NCBI RefSeq assembly: GCF_002000125.1 | Contig: NZ_MLHH01000010.1 | Location: 1-64,000, forward strand | DNA length: 64,000 nucleotides | Direction of reading: 5' to 3' | Source of the DNA: Rodentibacter heidelbergensis | GTDB lineage: Bacteria; Pseudomonadota; Gammaproteobacteria; Enterobacterales; Pasteurellaceae | In this document: positions 40,572 to 50,289 of the stretch, one piece after another | How the letters are laid out: each line of letters opens with the position of its first letter | Position numbering within the stretch: the first letter of the stretch is position 1 | Made by a program: the position numbers and the translations under genes | The notes under the pieces: generated by a model | What the model was told of the DNA's origin: nothing | Databases searched by the model: none | What the model saw: the letters and a program-made list of their open reading frames with translations, nothing else

Positions 40572-41110
40572 TTGGCTATCTCAAAACTATGGCGACAGGT
40601 TTTATTGGCGCATTGCATATGTTGGCCTGTTTCACTTTCATTTTTTAATAAAGCAAGGGGAAAACCGCATTGCGGGCAAGGCGTTTCATAGGGGGTGGAG
40701 GGTAAAGAGAATTTACAATGGGGAAAACTGTCACAACCATAAAATGTTTTACCTTGCCGCCCACGGCGGGTCACCAAATGCCCTTTCCCACATTCAGGGC
40801 AAGGAATTCGTGCCTCTGTTTTTTGTTCTTCATGCACTACAAAATCACATTGTGGATAAGCACAACAACCAATAAACATACCAAATGCCCCTTGTTTCAA
40901 TGCTAACAAATCGCCACATTGCGGACAGGTTTCTTCAAGGGTTTTCAATACCTTATGCTCTACTCGTTGCAAAGGGCGTAAATAATCACATTGCGGATAG
41001 GCACTACACCCTAAAAACAATCCTTTTTTGCCTTGTTTCATTTGCAAAATCGACCCACATTTCGGGCAAGGTTCTTCTTGTTTGGTGTGATGAAAAAGGG
41101 ATGAGTTCAT
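40568..41110 (-). CDS. yrdD: Topoisomerase-type zinc-ribbon protein YrdD
   Basis: A 180-residue protein made almost only of four C4 zinc ribbons like those at the C-terminus of topoisomerase I. The paired motifs begin [24 protein letters not shown] and CPQCGFPL, each followed by a second Cys pair. No topoisomerase catalytic domain is present. It probably binds nucleic acid; the role is unknown. The start is the ATG at 41110, two bases after the yheS stop, with GGAG upstream. Its stop overlaps the start of tsaC. This yrdD-tsaC-aroE order is common in gamma-proteobacteria. Confidence 0.88.
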   Translation of the reverse strand: MNSSLFHHTKQEEPCPKCGSILQMKQGKKGLFLGCSAYPQCDYLRPLQRVEHKVLKTLEETCPQCGDLLALKQGAFGMFIGCCAYPQCDFVVHEEQKTEARIPCPECGKGHLVTRRGRQGKTFYGCDSFPHCKFSLPSTPYETPCPQCGFPLALLKNESETGQHMQCANKTCRHSFEIAK

Positions 41111-41112
41111 AA

Positions 41113-43041
41113 TCACTCCGCATTTAATATCATTTCTTCCAGTTTCTCTTGGCTTTCCATCCAATCGGCTTCTACGGTTTCCAAGGCTTTTTTCGTTTCC
41201 ACTTGTTGTGCCAAAAGTGCGGTCAGTTTTTCTTTATTTTCTGCATGATAAAGCGCAGAGTCCGCCAAACGCTGTTCAATTTCCGCCAGTTGTTCGCTCA
41301 AAATATTCATTTTTTCTTCTAACTGCGTGATCTTTTTACGAAGTGGCGCGGTTTGTTGGCGTAATTCTGCCTCTCGACGTTTTTGCTCTTTACGATTTTG
41401 ACTGGAATTGATATTTTCCGATAACCTATTTTCTTCCGTCGATTTTGCTGAAGATTGGCTATTCTGCTCCATAAGCCATTTTTGATAATCCTCTAAATCC
41501 CCTTTGAATTCTTCTACTTGTTTATCATGCACCAAGTAAAACTCTTCCACCGTATTGCGTAGCAAATGGCGGTCGTGGGAAACCACCACCAAGGATCCCT
41601 CATAATCTACTAAGGCTTCCGTTAAGGCTTGACGCATATCAAGATCCAAATGGTTTGTCGGTTCATCTAACAACAGCAAATTCGGGCGTTGCCAGACAAT
41701 CAATGCCAACACCAAACGGGCCTTTTCACCACCGGAAAAGGAAGAAACCGGCTGATTTACCTTATCACCGTGAAAAGCGAAGCTCCCCAGATAATCACGC
41801 ACCTGTTGTTCTGTTTGCTCCGGTGCAAGTTTTTGCATATGCCACAGGGCGGATTCTTCAGCACGGAGGGTATCCAATTGATGTTGGGCAAAATAACCCA
41901 ACTGTACCCCTTTGGCAAGTTGCACCGTACCTGAAAGTGGGCTAAGTTCTTGTGCCAAAAGCTTAATTAAAGTGGATTTTCCCGCCCCATTTTGACCCAG
42001 TAACCCAATACGGGACCCCGGCACCAGATTGAGTTTAATTTTGCTTAAAATTTCAACCGCACTTTCCCCCTCACCATAACCTGCGCTAGCCTGTTCAATC
42101 ATCACCAAAGGGTTCGGCAAGGAAATGGGTGGACGAAAAGCAAAGGTGAAAGGATTATCAGCATAGGCCGGGGCAATAAGTTCCATTCGCTCTAAAGCTT
42201 TCACACGGCTTTGTGCCTGTTTTGCTTTGGTAGCTTTGGCTTTAAAACGATCAATATAATGTTGTAAATGGGCGATTTTTTGTTGCTGATGACGGTACAT
42301 GGCCGCTTGTTGGGCAAGCTTAGTGGCTCGTTGCCGCTCAAAAGAGGAATAATCCCCCGTATATTCATTAATCTTTTGATGTTCTATATGCAAAATTTTT
42401 GTCACGATAGGATCAAGAAAATCACGGTCGTGAGAAATTAACACTAACGTGCCTTGATAATTCACTAACCAACGCTCCAGCCAAATCACCGCATCCAAAT
42501 CTAAATGGTTGGTCGGTTCATCAAGCAACAACAAATCTGAAGGACAAAGCAACGCCTGCGCCAAATTCAACCTCATCCGCCAACCGCCCGAGAACGATTT
42601 TACCCTATGTTGGGTTTCCGCCTGCGTAAATCCCAAACCATGCAACAATGTTTCCGCCCGTGATTGAATTGTCCACGCATTGATCGCATCAAGTCTGTCG
42701 TGAATTCGTGCAATGGCATTGCCGTCATTACATCCATTGGCTTTCTCTAATTCTGCCTGCAAACGGCAATATTCACGATCCCCTTGAATCACATAATCCA
42801 GTGCAGAAATCTCCAATGCCGGGGTTTCCTGATTCACCCAAGATACCGCCCAATTTGACGGATAGCTGATCTCGCCTCCTTCGGGTTGAAGTTCTTTTTT
42901 CAATAAGGAAAATAAAGAGGATTTGCCACAACCGTTTTTCCCCACCAACCCGACTTTTTGTTTTGGATTAATCGTTGCTGTGGCATTTTTAAGCAATTCT
43001 GTTTGCCCACGTTTTAAGGAAATATTACTAAATACAATCAT
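41113..43041 (-). CDS. yheS: ABC-F ATPase YheS
   Basis: A soluble ribosome-associated ABC-F ATPase of 642 residues with two nucleotide-binding domains and no membrane helices. Walker A motifs are GKNGCGKSS and GQNGAGKST. Signature motifs are SFSGGWRMR and SFSGGEKAR, and both Walker B motifs read LLLDEPTNHLD. A Lys/Gln-rich linker lies between the domains, and a coiled coil fills about 520-640. It heads a tight cluster with yrdD, tsaC, aroE and tag. Relatives ease translation of difficult nascent chains. A structured leader with a possible 5-codon peptide lies upstream. Confidence 0.92.
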   Translation of the reverse strand: MIVFSNISLKRGQTELLKNATATINPKQKVGLVGKNGCGKSSLFSLLKKELQPEGGEISYPSNWAVSWVNQETPALEISALDYVIQGDREYCRLQAELEKANGCNDGNAIARIHDRLDAINAWTIQSRAETLLHGLGFTQAETQHRVKSFSGGWRMRLNLAQALLCPSDLLLLDEPTNHLDLDAVIWLERWLVNYQGTLVLISHDRDFLDPIVTKILHIEHQKINEYTGDYSSFERQRATKLAQQAAMYRHQQQKIAHLQHYIDRFKAKATKAKQAQSRVKALERMELIAPAYADNPFTFAFRPPISLPNPLVMIEQASAGYGEGESAVEILSKIKLNLVPGSRIGLLGQNGAGKSTLIKLLAQELSPLSGTVQLAKGVQLGYFAQHQLDTLRAEESALWHMQKLAPEQTEQQVRDYLGSFAFHGDKVNQPVSSFSGGEKARLVLALIVWQRPNLLLLDEPTNHLDLDMRQALTEALVDYEGSLVVVSHDRHLLRNTVEEFYLVHDKQVEEFKGDLEDYQKWLMEQNSQSSAKSTEENRLSENINSSQNRKEQKRREAELRQQTAPLRKKITQLEEKMNILSEQLAEIEQRLADSALYHAENKEKLTALLAQQVETKKALETVEADWMESQEKLEEMILNAE

Positions 43042-43121
43042 TTTTCTAAGAAATTTCTAAATTTCGGCTATTTTGCAACATTGTGTGAAAAACACCAATC
43101 TCTTTCGGTTTTTAATTAACA

Positions 43122-43139
43122 TCACTCATGAGGTTGCAA
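43122..43139 (-). other. Possible 5-codon leader peptide upstream of yheS
   Basis: A strong AGGAGGG at 43148-43154 (minus strand) lies 8 bases before TTG CAA CCT CAT GAG TGA, which would encode Met-Gln-Pro-His-Glu. The site lies within a nested stem (TATCCC/GGGATA inside GGTTG/CAACC, 43132-43179). It is about 80 bases before yheS. Coding is unproven. Confidence 0.35.
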
Positions 43140-43204
43140 TAAGGTATCCCTCCTCTTTGCGGGGATAAAGGGTACAACCTTACTTTTAGGAAAAAACTCG
43201 CCTT

Positions 43205-43247
43205 TTAAGAAAAAACAACCCCTAAATGCTTTCAACATTTAGGGGCT
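43205..43247 (-). terminator. Terminator after the second TAA gene
   Basis: CCCCTAAATG pairs perfectly with CATTTAGGGG across seven bases and is followed on the minus strand by TTGTTTTTTC. Confidence 0.88.
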
Positions 43248-43278
43248 GCAAAATGAGTAAGCACTTAGGCTTTAGTGA

Positions 43279-45792
43279 TTACCACTCATAACCAAGGCCG
43301 ACAGCACTCACGACATCGCCACGGGTATTGGTACTTCCACTTAATTTCAGCAAGACTTTTCCATTATCGCTTGCACGGGTATAACCAAGGGCAACCGCAT
43401 TTTCACCACGATAATTACTCGCTGCCACCGCCATCATGGATTTTCCGTTTCCACGCACCTGTGGCAAGCCCGCAATGGCTGCCGCTCCTGCAATACCGGC
43501 TCTTAGGTCTTTATCAATTTTATTCACTCTATTATTTAAGTTATTGATATTATTACCCACAGCATAGAGTTGAGAGCCATTCACCGCATCTTTGGAAGTG
43601 GCAGAAATCTCACCCGGTGCAACATTGGTGATCTTCTTATTGCCCGCATCAATCCCATTCGTTGTTATACTTGGGCCACCGGTAATTCTCACGCCATCCT
43701 TGTTGATTTTCGTATTGCCAACGGTGACAGAATTGAAATTCACATCATCTTTTGTTGCATAAGTAATAGTGCCGTTTGCCGATTGTTTCACTGTTAAGTT
43801 TTTACCCGCAACCATCTCCACAGCTTTACCCGGTGTAATCAATTCCTCACCGGTTGAAGACGCCTCTTTTTGTCCCTCTGGTGTGGCAGAGGTTTTCAGG
43901 GTAAAGCCCGAGTTGTTGATCGCTTTTGTAACCGTTGTCGCATTGACTAATGCACTCGCATTCGATCCCGTTGGTTCTTCCACTTTACCACCAACCACAT
44001 TCAGATCTGTCGTGACAGCTGAGATATTACCATTGTTATCAATTTTAATGGTTGTACCGTCAGTTTTTGCTGTGACGGTATAGGTGACATTATTTCCATT
44101 CGTCGTGGAATTAACCTGTATCCCCTCTCCCGCATCAACAGTTACATTTGTTGTAGAACCTGAACCGGTTGCCTCAATAGTGAATTTTCTGCCATCTTGG
44201 GTAATGGTGATATTTTTACCTGCTTCAAAGGTAACCGTATCACCATTACTTACCGTGGCATTAGTAATACCGGTTGCAGTACCACCGTTTTCTGATGCGG
44301 TGGCATTCCAAGTCATTTTCTTCACTTTTGCGATCTCATCGGCAAGGTTGTTCGCCACCCAATACAATTGGCTACCGTTAATGGCATCCGTTGAGCTAGC
44401 CAAAATACGGCCTGCGGCGACATTGGTAATGGTGCGTTTTTCATTAACATTACCGACAGAAACAGTTGAGAAAGGGTTCGCACCAGCAAAATTACCATAA
44501 AAGATTCCGTTTACCGTGGCATTGCTTGTTCCTACAACAGGATCAAGCGTTGCATCTGTTGCAGATCTAAAACCTAGAGCCACACTAGAGTCAATTTCAG
44601 CCTTCGACTCACTACCAAAGGCAATAGTTTTAGGGCCACTTGCCTTTGCTTTGTTACCAAATGAAATAGACTCCAACCCTGATGCTTCTGAACTGTAGCC
44701 AAAGGAATAAGCATAATTTGCACTCGCCTTCGCATAAGAACCAAAAGCTGCAGAGTCGATACCTGAGGCAGCAGCTTCATTACCAACGGCAATACCGCCA
44801 CGTCCACTTGCATTTGACAAACGACCAACAGCCGTAGCCCAACCACTAAAAGTAGTATTGGTGATATGCCCTGTTGCACTTGCCCCTGAACCCAGTGCGA
44901 CACTGTCATTCGCAGCAGTAGAAAAAGAACCTACTGCAGTAGCTTGGCTATAGCCCATCTTTGTCGTATCTTTTGCGTTAGCACCAATGACAACTGAATT
45001 CGCTGTGTTAGAAACTGCATTTGTTCCCATTGCAATTGAATTACTGGCATTGACGGCCGTATTGTGCCCCACTGAAATTGCACTGGAAGCATTGACCTTT
45101 GTATTACTCCCTACAGCAACAGAATTACTAGAAAAAACACGATTCCCACTACCAATGGCTAAAGAGTTGTCTGCAGCATTGTTTATTGAACCAACTGTAT
45201 TGTCATAGCCAAAGGCATAAGCTTTTCCACTATTAATTATTTGGTTCCCTTGCCCAAATGCGCCACTGACATCCTTTTGTCTACTATTGTTAATAGTATT
45301 CCAAAATCCCAAAGCACTGGCATAATAGGCATTCACTTTATTTTGAGCACCCACTGCATTTGACATACTACCGTTTACAATATTACCGCTACCTAATCCA
45401 ACCGACATAGCCCCATCAATTTTCGAATCAATACCGATCGCAACAACACCATTTCCATGTGTAGAATTAGCAACTGAGCCATTACCTATTGCAATCGCCC
45501 CTAAACCAGTAGCACTTGTAGAGCTACCGCCACACACAACCTGCCCATTAGGGTGTTCATGTTTGTAATAACAATAATTAACCGCGGAATTCGCCAGTTG
45601 GTTTTCAGCCCCAGTGATTGCCACAGCTTGGCCATTCATAAGCGCTAACGCAGAGGAGATTAAAGAAACTTTGAATAGCCCTTTCTTCGCCAAAGATAAA
45701 GACTTTGTTTTACCTTTTGCTTTGTTTAATTCCGAGACTGCCACCCAATTTTGGGCAGCATGATTCCAAATCACTTTAAACGTTTTATTCAT
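43279..45792 (-). CDS. Trimeric autotransporter adhesin (YadA/Hia-like), complete
   Basis: A full-length 837-residue TAA. The N-terminus MNKTFKVIWNHAAQNWVAVS is the ESPR extension typical of large autotransporters, followed by a hydrophobic signal core ending GQAVA. Two Cys (NYCYY and VVCGG) follow soon after cleavage. Head repeats (AIG, AVG, AFG turns) run to about residue 420. A neck NGIFYGNFAG, stalk modules with TDAINGSQLY and KDAVNGSQLY, and a YadA anchor ending GLGYEW complete it. A ~115-residue stalk stretch is near-identical to part of the TAA at 1-4712. The receptor is unknown. Confidence 0.95.
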   Translation of the reverse strand: MNKTFKVIWNHAAQNWVAVSELNKAKGKTKSLSLAKKGLFKVSLISSALALMNGQAVAITGAENQLANSAVNYCYYKHEHPNGQVVCGGSSTSATGLGAIAIGNGSVANSTHGNGVVAIGIDSKIDGAMSVGLGSGNIVNGSMSNAVGAQNKVNAYYASALGFWNTINNSRQKDVSGAFGQGNQIINSGKAYAFGYDNTVGSINNAADNSLAIGSGNRVFSSNSVAVGSNTKVNASSAISVGHNTAVNASNSIAMGTNAVSNTANSVVIGANAKDTTKMGYSQATAVGSFSTAANDSVALGSGASATGHITNTTFSGWATAVGRLSNASGRGGIAVGNEAAASGIDSAAFGSYAKASANYAYSFGYSSEASGLESISFGNKAKASGPKTIAFGSESKAEIDSSVALGFRSATDATLDPVVGTSNATVNGIFYGNFAGANPFSTVSVGNVNEKRTITNVAAGRILASSTDAINGSQLYWVANNLADEIAKVKKMTWNATASENGGTATGITNATVSNGDTVTFEAGKNITITQDGRKFTIEATGSGSTTNVTVDAGEGIQVNSTTNGNNVTYTVTAKTDGTTIKIDNNGNISAVTTDLNVVGGKVEEPTGSNASALVNATTVTKAINNSGFTLKTSATPEGQKEASSTGEELITPGKAVEMVAGKNLTVKQSANGTITYATKDDVNFNSVTVGNTKINKDGVRITGGPSITTNGIDAGNKKITNVAPGEISATSKDAVNGSQLYAVGNNINNLNNRVNKIDKDLRAGIAGAAAIAGLPQVRGNGKSMMAVAASNYRGENAVALGYTRASDNGKVLLKLSGSTNTRGDVVSAVGLGYEW

Positions 45793-45932
45793 AATATGAC
45801 TCTTTTTATAATTAATTTAATATTTAAAAATATTAAGCCTAAAAAATATAAGGCTAAAAGCTTTGGGATTATAAAGAAATACAACAATAAATTCAAATCA
45901 CACTATATTATTAAGATTAATCAATGAGATTT

Positions 45933-46253
45933 TTATGGATAACTTGTTTCAATCGGCAATTCTGCTCTCATCCAGCCATCAAATCCACCAATGATGCTAT
46001 AAACATTTTCATAACCTTGTTCTGTTAAAAATGTGGCGACATTGCGGCTGCTGATGCCATGATAACAGCTGATAATAATGGGGGTGTCGAAATCCACCAA
46101 TTCTTCAAACTGTAAAAAACTTTGATTGGTTAAATGAAAAGCCCCTTTGGGGTGTGAATAGGTATAACGCTGTGCATCACGCACATCGGCAAGGATGGCG
46201 CCCTGTTGCACCATTTCCCAGGCTTGTTGGGGAGTAATTTCTTTAAACGACAT
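45933..46253 (-). CDS. glpE: Thiosulfate sulfurtransferase GlpE
   Basis: A single-domain rhodanese moving sulfur from thiosulfate to cyanide or thioredoxin. The 106 residues have the active-site loop CYHGISSR with the catalytic Cys at 63, and [13 protein letters not shown] near the C-terminus, as in E. coli GlpE. Its ATG overlaps the rarD stop codon (TAATG), so the two are coupled. No glp genes are nearby. Confidence 0.92.
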   Translation of the reverse strand: MSFKEITPQQAWEMVQQGAILADVRDAQRYTYSHPKGAFHLTNQSFLQFEELVDFDTPIIISCYHGISSRNVATFLTEQGYENVYSIIGGFDGWMRAELPIETSYP

Positions 46254-47131
46254 TATAAGGTTCCTTTTGCGTGCTGTTTATACACGCCGTCTATCATCAC
46301 AAGGCACATTGCCAATATTAAACAAATAAAAAGCGGGTAGCTTTCCCCATCAATTTTTTCGCCAATAAAAAAGGAAACAAACACCATCATGATGGTTTCC
46401 ACATAGCCCAATAACCCAAGTAAATTCATTGGTAGCATATTGCTGGCGATTACATAAGCAATTAATGCCGTACCGCTAATCAGTCCAAGCAACAGTAATA
46501 ACGCCCAAATATTCGGATTACTTTGTTCCACCACAGCAAAATCTGTTTGTAGAGCAAAATAGATACTTATCGGGAGCAAACTGAACATTTCAAGACAAAA
46601 AGAGGCAAGATCGGTATTTTTCAACGCTTTTCGAATAGAAAAATAGGTGGTATAGCCCACACAAATGACAATAGCTTCCCAAGATAATCCGCCTTTAATG
46701 ATAATATTTGAAATGACACCAGCTGCGGCAATCAATACGGCAATGAATTTAAAAGTAGAAATCCGTTCTTTAAAAATTAATCGCCCTGCCGCCACCATCA
46801 CAATAGGCAATAACAGATAACCAAAGGAAACACTCAGCGAGCTACCATTATTGGGTGCCCATAAAAATAGCCACATTTGAAAGCCCATTAATGCCCCACA
46901 AAAAAGATAAGAAAGGGCAAAGTGCGGTCGTTTTTGAAGGTGTTTTAAACGTTCGATCAGGGCATTTTTTTGTTTGAACATCAAAACGGCCAACAGCACG
47001 AAGGGAAAGGTGAAAATCATTCGATAGCCAAAGATATCCGTACCGCTTAAGGGCTTAAGCAAGGTAGAAAAATAATACATATAGCCAAATAAAAAAGAGG
47101 CGAAGAGCGAAACGAGAACACCTTTTAGCAT
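46253..47131 (-). CDS. rarD: RarD-family EamA transporter
   Basis: An inner-membrane drug/metabolite-superfamily transporter of 292 residues with about ten helices in two EamA halves. [21 protein letters not shown] begins helix 1, and [20 protein letters not shown] is the conserved block of RarD. The substrate is unknown; the E. coli name comes from a chloramphenicol phenotype. It is upstream of glpE and 33 bases downstream of ilvY, all on the minus strand, so all three may share a transcript. Confidence 0.9.
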   Translation of the reverse strand: MLKGVLVSLFASFLFGYMYYFSTLLKPLSGTDIFGYRMIFTFPFVLLAVLMFKQKNALIERLKHLQKRPHFALSYLFCGALMGFQMWLFLWAPNNGSSLSVSFGYLLLPIVMVAAGRLIFKERISTFKFIAVLIAAAGVISNIIIKGGLSWEAIVICVGYTTYFSIRKALKNTDLASFCLEMFSLLPISIYFALQTDFAVVEQSNPNIWALLLLLGLISGTALIAYVIASNMLPMNLLGLLGYVETIMMVFVSFFIGEKIDGESYPLFICLILAMCLVMIDGVYKQHAKGTL

Positions 47132-47164
47132 AGGAAATCCTTAATCGAAATAATCCGCACCATT

Positions 47165-48043
47165 TTATTCCAACATGGCCCAAAACGCACGAATTAAGGG
47201 TTGGGCTAAATGCCTTTTTTGGGTACAGATCCCCAATTCAAAAGGGGCAACGGGTCGTTCTAAATTTAATCGGGAAATTTGATCACGCATCGGGCTGTTA
47301 TCAATCACCGCATCAGGTAACATCGCCAGTCCAAAACCTAACCCCACCATGGGGACAATCCCCTCATGCCCTGCCACCGTGGCATAAATTTTCGGGTGTT
47401 TAATCTGCTTTTCACGCAACCATTGTTCAATCCGCTGCCTTGCATGGCCTTCCACCGGAAAAATAAAAGGCATCTGTTGCCAATTAATCGGTTTCTCTTG
47501 CAATAATTGTGTTGCCAAACAAGCAACCCGTGGCGCAATCAGTGAAAGGTGAATATCGTCAATTTTATGAAATACCACGCTCGCCGGTAAATTATTGGGT
47601 TTCCCTGCAAGCGCAAGATCCACTTGCTGACTTTGCACCAATTCCAAAGCGAGCGCCGGATCGCCGGTGGTAAGCTGAATTTCCACTTTCGGGTAACGTT
47701 GGCGAAATTGTTTTAATATCTGTGGCAAATGGCTATAAGAGGCGGTAACGGAACAAAAAAGTCTTAATTCACCGCTCAATTCATCCGCTTCATCATTAAG
47801 CTGTTGTTTAAATTGTTGCCAGTTTTGCCACTCCGCCTTGGCAAACCGTAGAAATTTCTCCCCATATTCGGTGAGATTTACTTGACGGTTATCACGAATA
47901 AAAAGCCTTTTCCCCAACTCTTCTTCCAACCGCTGAATTTGGCGTGAAAGGGTGGAAGGGGACATATGGTTTTGAGTAGCGGTTTTGGCGAAGTTTTTGG
48001 TTTCCGCTAGTTTTATGAATAAGTTGAGATCCGTAAAGTCCAT
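47165..48043 (-). CDS. ilvY: LysR-type activator IlvY
   Basis: Activates ilvC when acetolactate or acetohydroxybutyrate is bound. The 292 residues start MDFTDLNLFIKLAETKNFAK. The helix-turn-helix block NHMSPSTLSRQIQRLEEELG and LSGELRLFCSVTASYSHLP read almost like E. coli IlvY. The ATG at 48043 is chosen because GGAA precedes it at suitable spacing; an ATG two codons earlier has none. In E. coli ilvY and ilvC are divergent across a very short gap. Here they are divergent but 696 bp apart, with a repeat element between. Confidence 0.94.
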   Translation of the reverse strand: MDFTDLNLFIKLAETKNFAKTATQNHMSPSTLSRQIQRLEEELGKRLFIRDNRQVNLTEYGEKFLRFAKAEWQNWQQFKQQLNDEADELSGELRLFCSVTASYSHLPQILKQFRQRYPKVEIQLTTGDPALALELVQSQQVDLALAGKPNNLPASVVFHKIDDIHLSLIAPRVACLATQLLQEKPINWQQMPFIFPVEGHARQRIEQWLREKQIKHPKIYATVAGHEGIVPMVGLGFGLAMLPDAVIDNSPMRDQISRLNLERPVAPFELGICTQKRHLAQPLIRAFWAMLE

Positions 48044-48070
48044 AATCATTCCGGTTTTATCAAAGTCAGA

Positions 48071-48584
48071 TTTCGCCTGACGGCGACCTACTTTCTTTAT
48101 TTATTTGAAATCGCCTTTCGCTCGATGAGCGACCTACTTTTTCTTTGCTCGTGCAAAGTAAAAGTAGGCAAAAAGAAAGCACGCCCTGCTTTTCCTTGTT
48201 TCCTTTGTTCCACTGAATTTGCTTAACGGAAATTTTCTGAACTCGCTACGCTCAAACAGACGAAAATTTCCTACAAATTCAATTCCACAAAGGCGGAAAA
48301 GAAGGGGAACCCCAAAGTGCATATTTAATAAAGTGCGGTTAAATTTAGCAATGTTTTTTACATTTAGTTGTTTTAAATAACGCTCTGCCAAAGCGAGCCC
48401 CATATAAATCGCCTTTGCGACTTGGCATTTTTAGCTAAATTTGTACTGTTTGAGCGAAGCGAGTTTACAAATTTAGCGTTAATAAAATGACAATCAAGCA
48501 AAGATCAGCGATTTAACTGGGGTGTGTTTTCTTTGCCTACTTTCTTTTACACAAGTAAAAGAAAGTAGGTCGCCATCGGCGAAA
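48071..48584. repeat. ~514-bp structured element with terminal inverted repeats
   Basis: The ends 48071-48095 and 48561-48584 are inverted repeats (shared GGCGACCTACTTTC and TTTCGCC, about 21 of 25 matching). Inside each end lies a strong hairpin: 48133-48168 (16-bp stem, one mismatch, TCGT loop) and 48536-48569 (perfect 15-bp stem, ACAA loop). Further in are a 10-bp stem at 48228-48271 and a 12-bp stem at 48434-48477, whose loops share the same sequence in opposite orientation. An uptake signal lies at 48332. No convincing protein is encoded. It resembles non-autonomous repeats or structured RNAs and separates ilvY from ilvC. Confidence 0.75.
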
Positions 48585-48640
48585 CCCGATGCCCAAGTTA
48601 TAATTGCAAAAAATGAAACAAATCATTCCCATAATATCAC

Positions 48641-48668
48641 TTTACGCAATCACAAAAAACCTTATAAT
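48641..48668 (+). promoter_or_regulatory. Candidate ilvC promoter
   Basis: TTTACG and a perfect TATAAT are 16 bp apart, about 72 bases upstream of the ilvC start. A TTGCAAAAAATG stretch just upstream could be part of an IlvY site. Confidence 0.6.
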
Positions 48669-48739
48669 CCTAGCCGAAGTAAAACAACACAAACACAACA
48701 TCATACAATCATTCACCCTTACAACATTAAGGAAAATCT

Positions 48740-50218
48740 ATGGCTAACTATTTCAACACATTGAATTTACGTCAAAAATTAGACCAATTAGGTCGTTGTC
48801 GCTTTATGGATCGTGAAGAATTTGCCGATGAAGCAAATTTCTTAAAAGGGAAAAAAATTGTCATCGTGGGCTGTGGTGCGCAAGGGTTAAACCAAGGTTT
48901 AAATATGCGTGACTCCGGTTTAGATGTCAGCTATGCCTTGCGCCCTGAAGCCATTACAGAAAAACGTGCCTCATTCCAACGTGCCACCGAAAACGGTTTC
49001 AAAGTCGGCACTTACGAAGAATTAATCCCAACCGCTGATTTAGTAGTGAACCTTACACCGGATAAACAACACTCAAAAGTGGTAGCAGATGTGATGCCGT
49101 TAATGAAACAAGGTGCGGCATTCGGTTATTCCCATGGTTTCAACATCGTTGAGCAAGGTGAACAAATTCGCCCGGATTTAACCGTGGTAATGGTGGCACC
49201 AAAATGCCCAGGAACAGAAGTGCGTGAAGAATACAAACGTGGTTTTGGTGTGCCAACTTTAATCGCTGTTCACCCAGAAAACGACCCGAAAGGTGAGGGT
49301 ATGGCTATTGCAAAAGCTTGGGCAGCAGCAACCGGTGGTCATCGTGCGGGCGTGCTAGAATCCTCATTCGTAGCAGAAGTAAAATCTGACTTAATGGGTG
49401 AACAAACCATTCTTTGCGGTATGTTACAAGCCGGTTCTATCGTGTGCTACGACAAATTAGTGGCTGACGGTAAAGATCCTGCCTATGCCGGAAAATTAAT
49501 CCAATATGGTTGGGAAACCATCACCGAAGCCTTAAAACAAGGTGGGATCACCTTAATGATGGATCGCTTATCTAACAGTGCGAAATTGCGTGCCTTTGAG
49601 CTTTCCGAACAAATTAAAGAAAAACTCGGTTTCTTATATTACAAACATATGGATGACATTATCAGCGGCCACTTCTCTGAAACCATGATGGCAGACTGGG
49701 CAAATGGCGATAAAGATCTCTTCGCTTGGCGTGAAGCTACGGCTAAAACCGCTTTTGAAAATGCCCCGAAATATGATGGCAAAATCAGTGAACAAGAATA
49801 TTTTGATAATGGCGTGTTAATGATCGCTATGGTAAAAGCCGGCGTGGAACTTGCCTTTGATGCGATGGTGGAAAGTGGCATTTATGAAGAGTCCGCTTAC
49901 TATGAATCGCTTCATGAATTACCATTAATTGCCAACACCATTGCGCGTAAACGTTTATATGAAATGAACGTGGTGATTTCTGATACAGCAGAATACGGTA
50001 ACTACTTATTCTCTAACGTCGCCACCCCAATTCTTGCTAAAGAAATTATCCCAACGTTGCAAAAAGGTGATTTGGGTGAGCCGACCCCAACCGTTGAAAT
50101 CGACAATATCACCTTGCGTGATGTCAACGATGCCATCCGCAACCACCCGGTTGAATTAATCGGTCAAGAATTGCGTGGTTATATGACGGATATGAAACGC
50201 ATTGCTGTTGCGGGTTAA
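48740..50218 (+). CDS. ilvC: Ketol-acid reductoisomerase (class II)
   Basis: Converts acetolactate to dihydroxyisovalerate with NADPH and Mg, in valine, leucine and isoleucine synthesis. The 492 residues are the long class II form found in enterobacteria. [20 protein letters not shown] near 43 is the NADPH motif with ALRPEA following. HGFNIVEQ and [12 protein letters not shown] are active-site blocks, and the duplicated C-terminal knotted domain includes DYKHMDDI-like and [19 protein letters not shown] Glu/Ser sites. AAGGA precedes the ATG. A terminator follows directly. Confidence 0.97.
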   Translation: MANYFNTLNLRQKLDQLGRCRFMDREEFADEANFLKGKKIVIVGCGAQGLNQGLNMRDSGLDVSYALRPEAITEKRASFQRATENGFKVGTYEELIPTADLVVNLTPDKQHSKVVADVMPLMKQGAAFGYSHGFNIVEQGEQIRPDLTVVMVAPKCPGTEVREEYKRGFGVPTLIAVHPENDPKGEGMAIAKAWAAATGGHRAGVLESSFVAEVKSDLMGEQTILCGMLQAGSIVCYDKLVADGKDPAYAGKLIQYGWETITEALKQGGITLMMDRLSNSAKLRAFELSEQIKEKLGFLYYKHMDDIISGHFSETMMADWANGDKDLFAWREATAKTAFENAPKYDGKISEQEYFDNGVLMIAMVKAGVELAFDAMVESGIYEESAYYESLHELPLIANTIARKRLYEMNVVISDTAEYGNYLFSNVATPILAKEIIPTLQKGDLGEPTPTVEIDNITLRDVNDAIRNHPVELIGQELRGYMTDMKRIAVAG

Positions 50219-50238
50219 TAATTAAACCGCTAAAATTT

Positions 50239-50268
50239 AAGCCGATTTCGTGTTAAATCGGCTTTTTT
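50239..50268 (+). terminator. Terminator after ilvC
   Basis: AAGCCGATTT pairs with AAATCGGCTT around CGTGTT and is followed by TTTT. Confidence 0.88.
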
Positions 50269-50289
50269 ACATTTGGAGGAGAACCAAAA

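Noticed and set aside
48134-48403. 89-codon reading frame with Phe/Arg-rich product in the ilvY-ilvC gap
   Set aside because: It lies wholly within the inverted-repeat element, crosses a perfect hairpin, has no good ribosome-binding site and an unlikely composition. It is probably non-coding.
48522-48764. 80-codon reading frame overlapping the ilvC start
   Set aside because: It begins inside the right hairpin of the repeat and runs through the ilvC promoter into ilvC in another frame.
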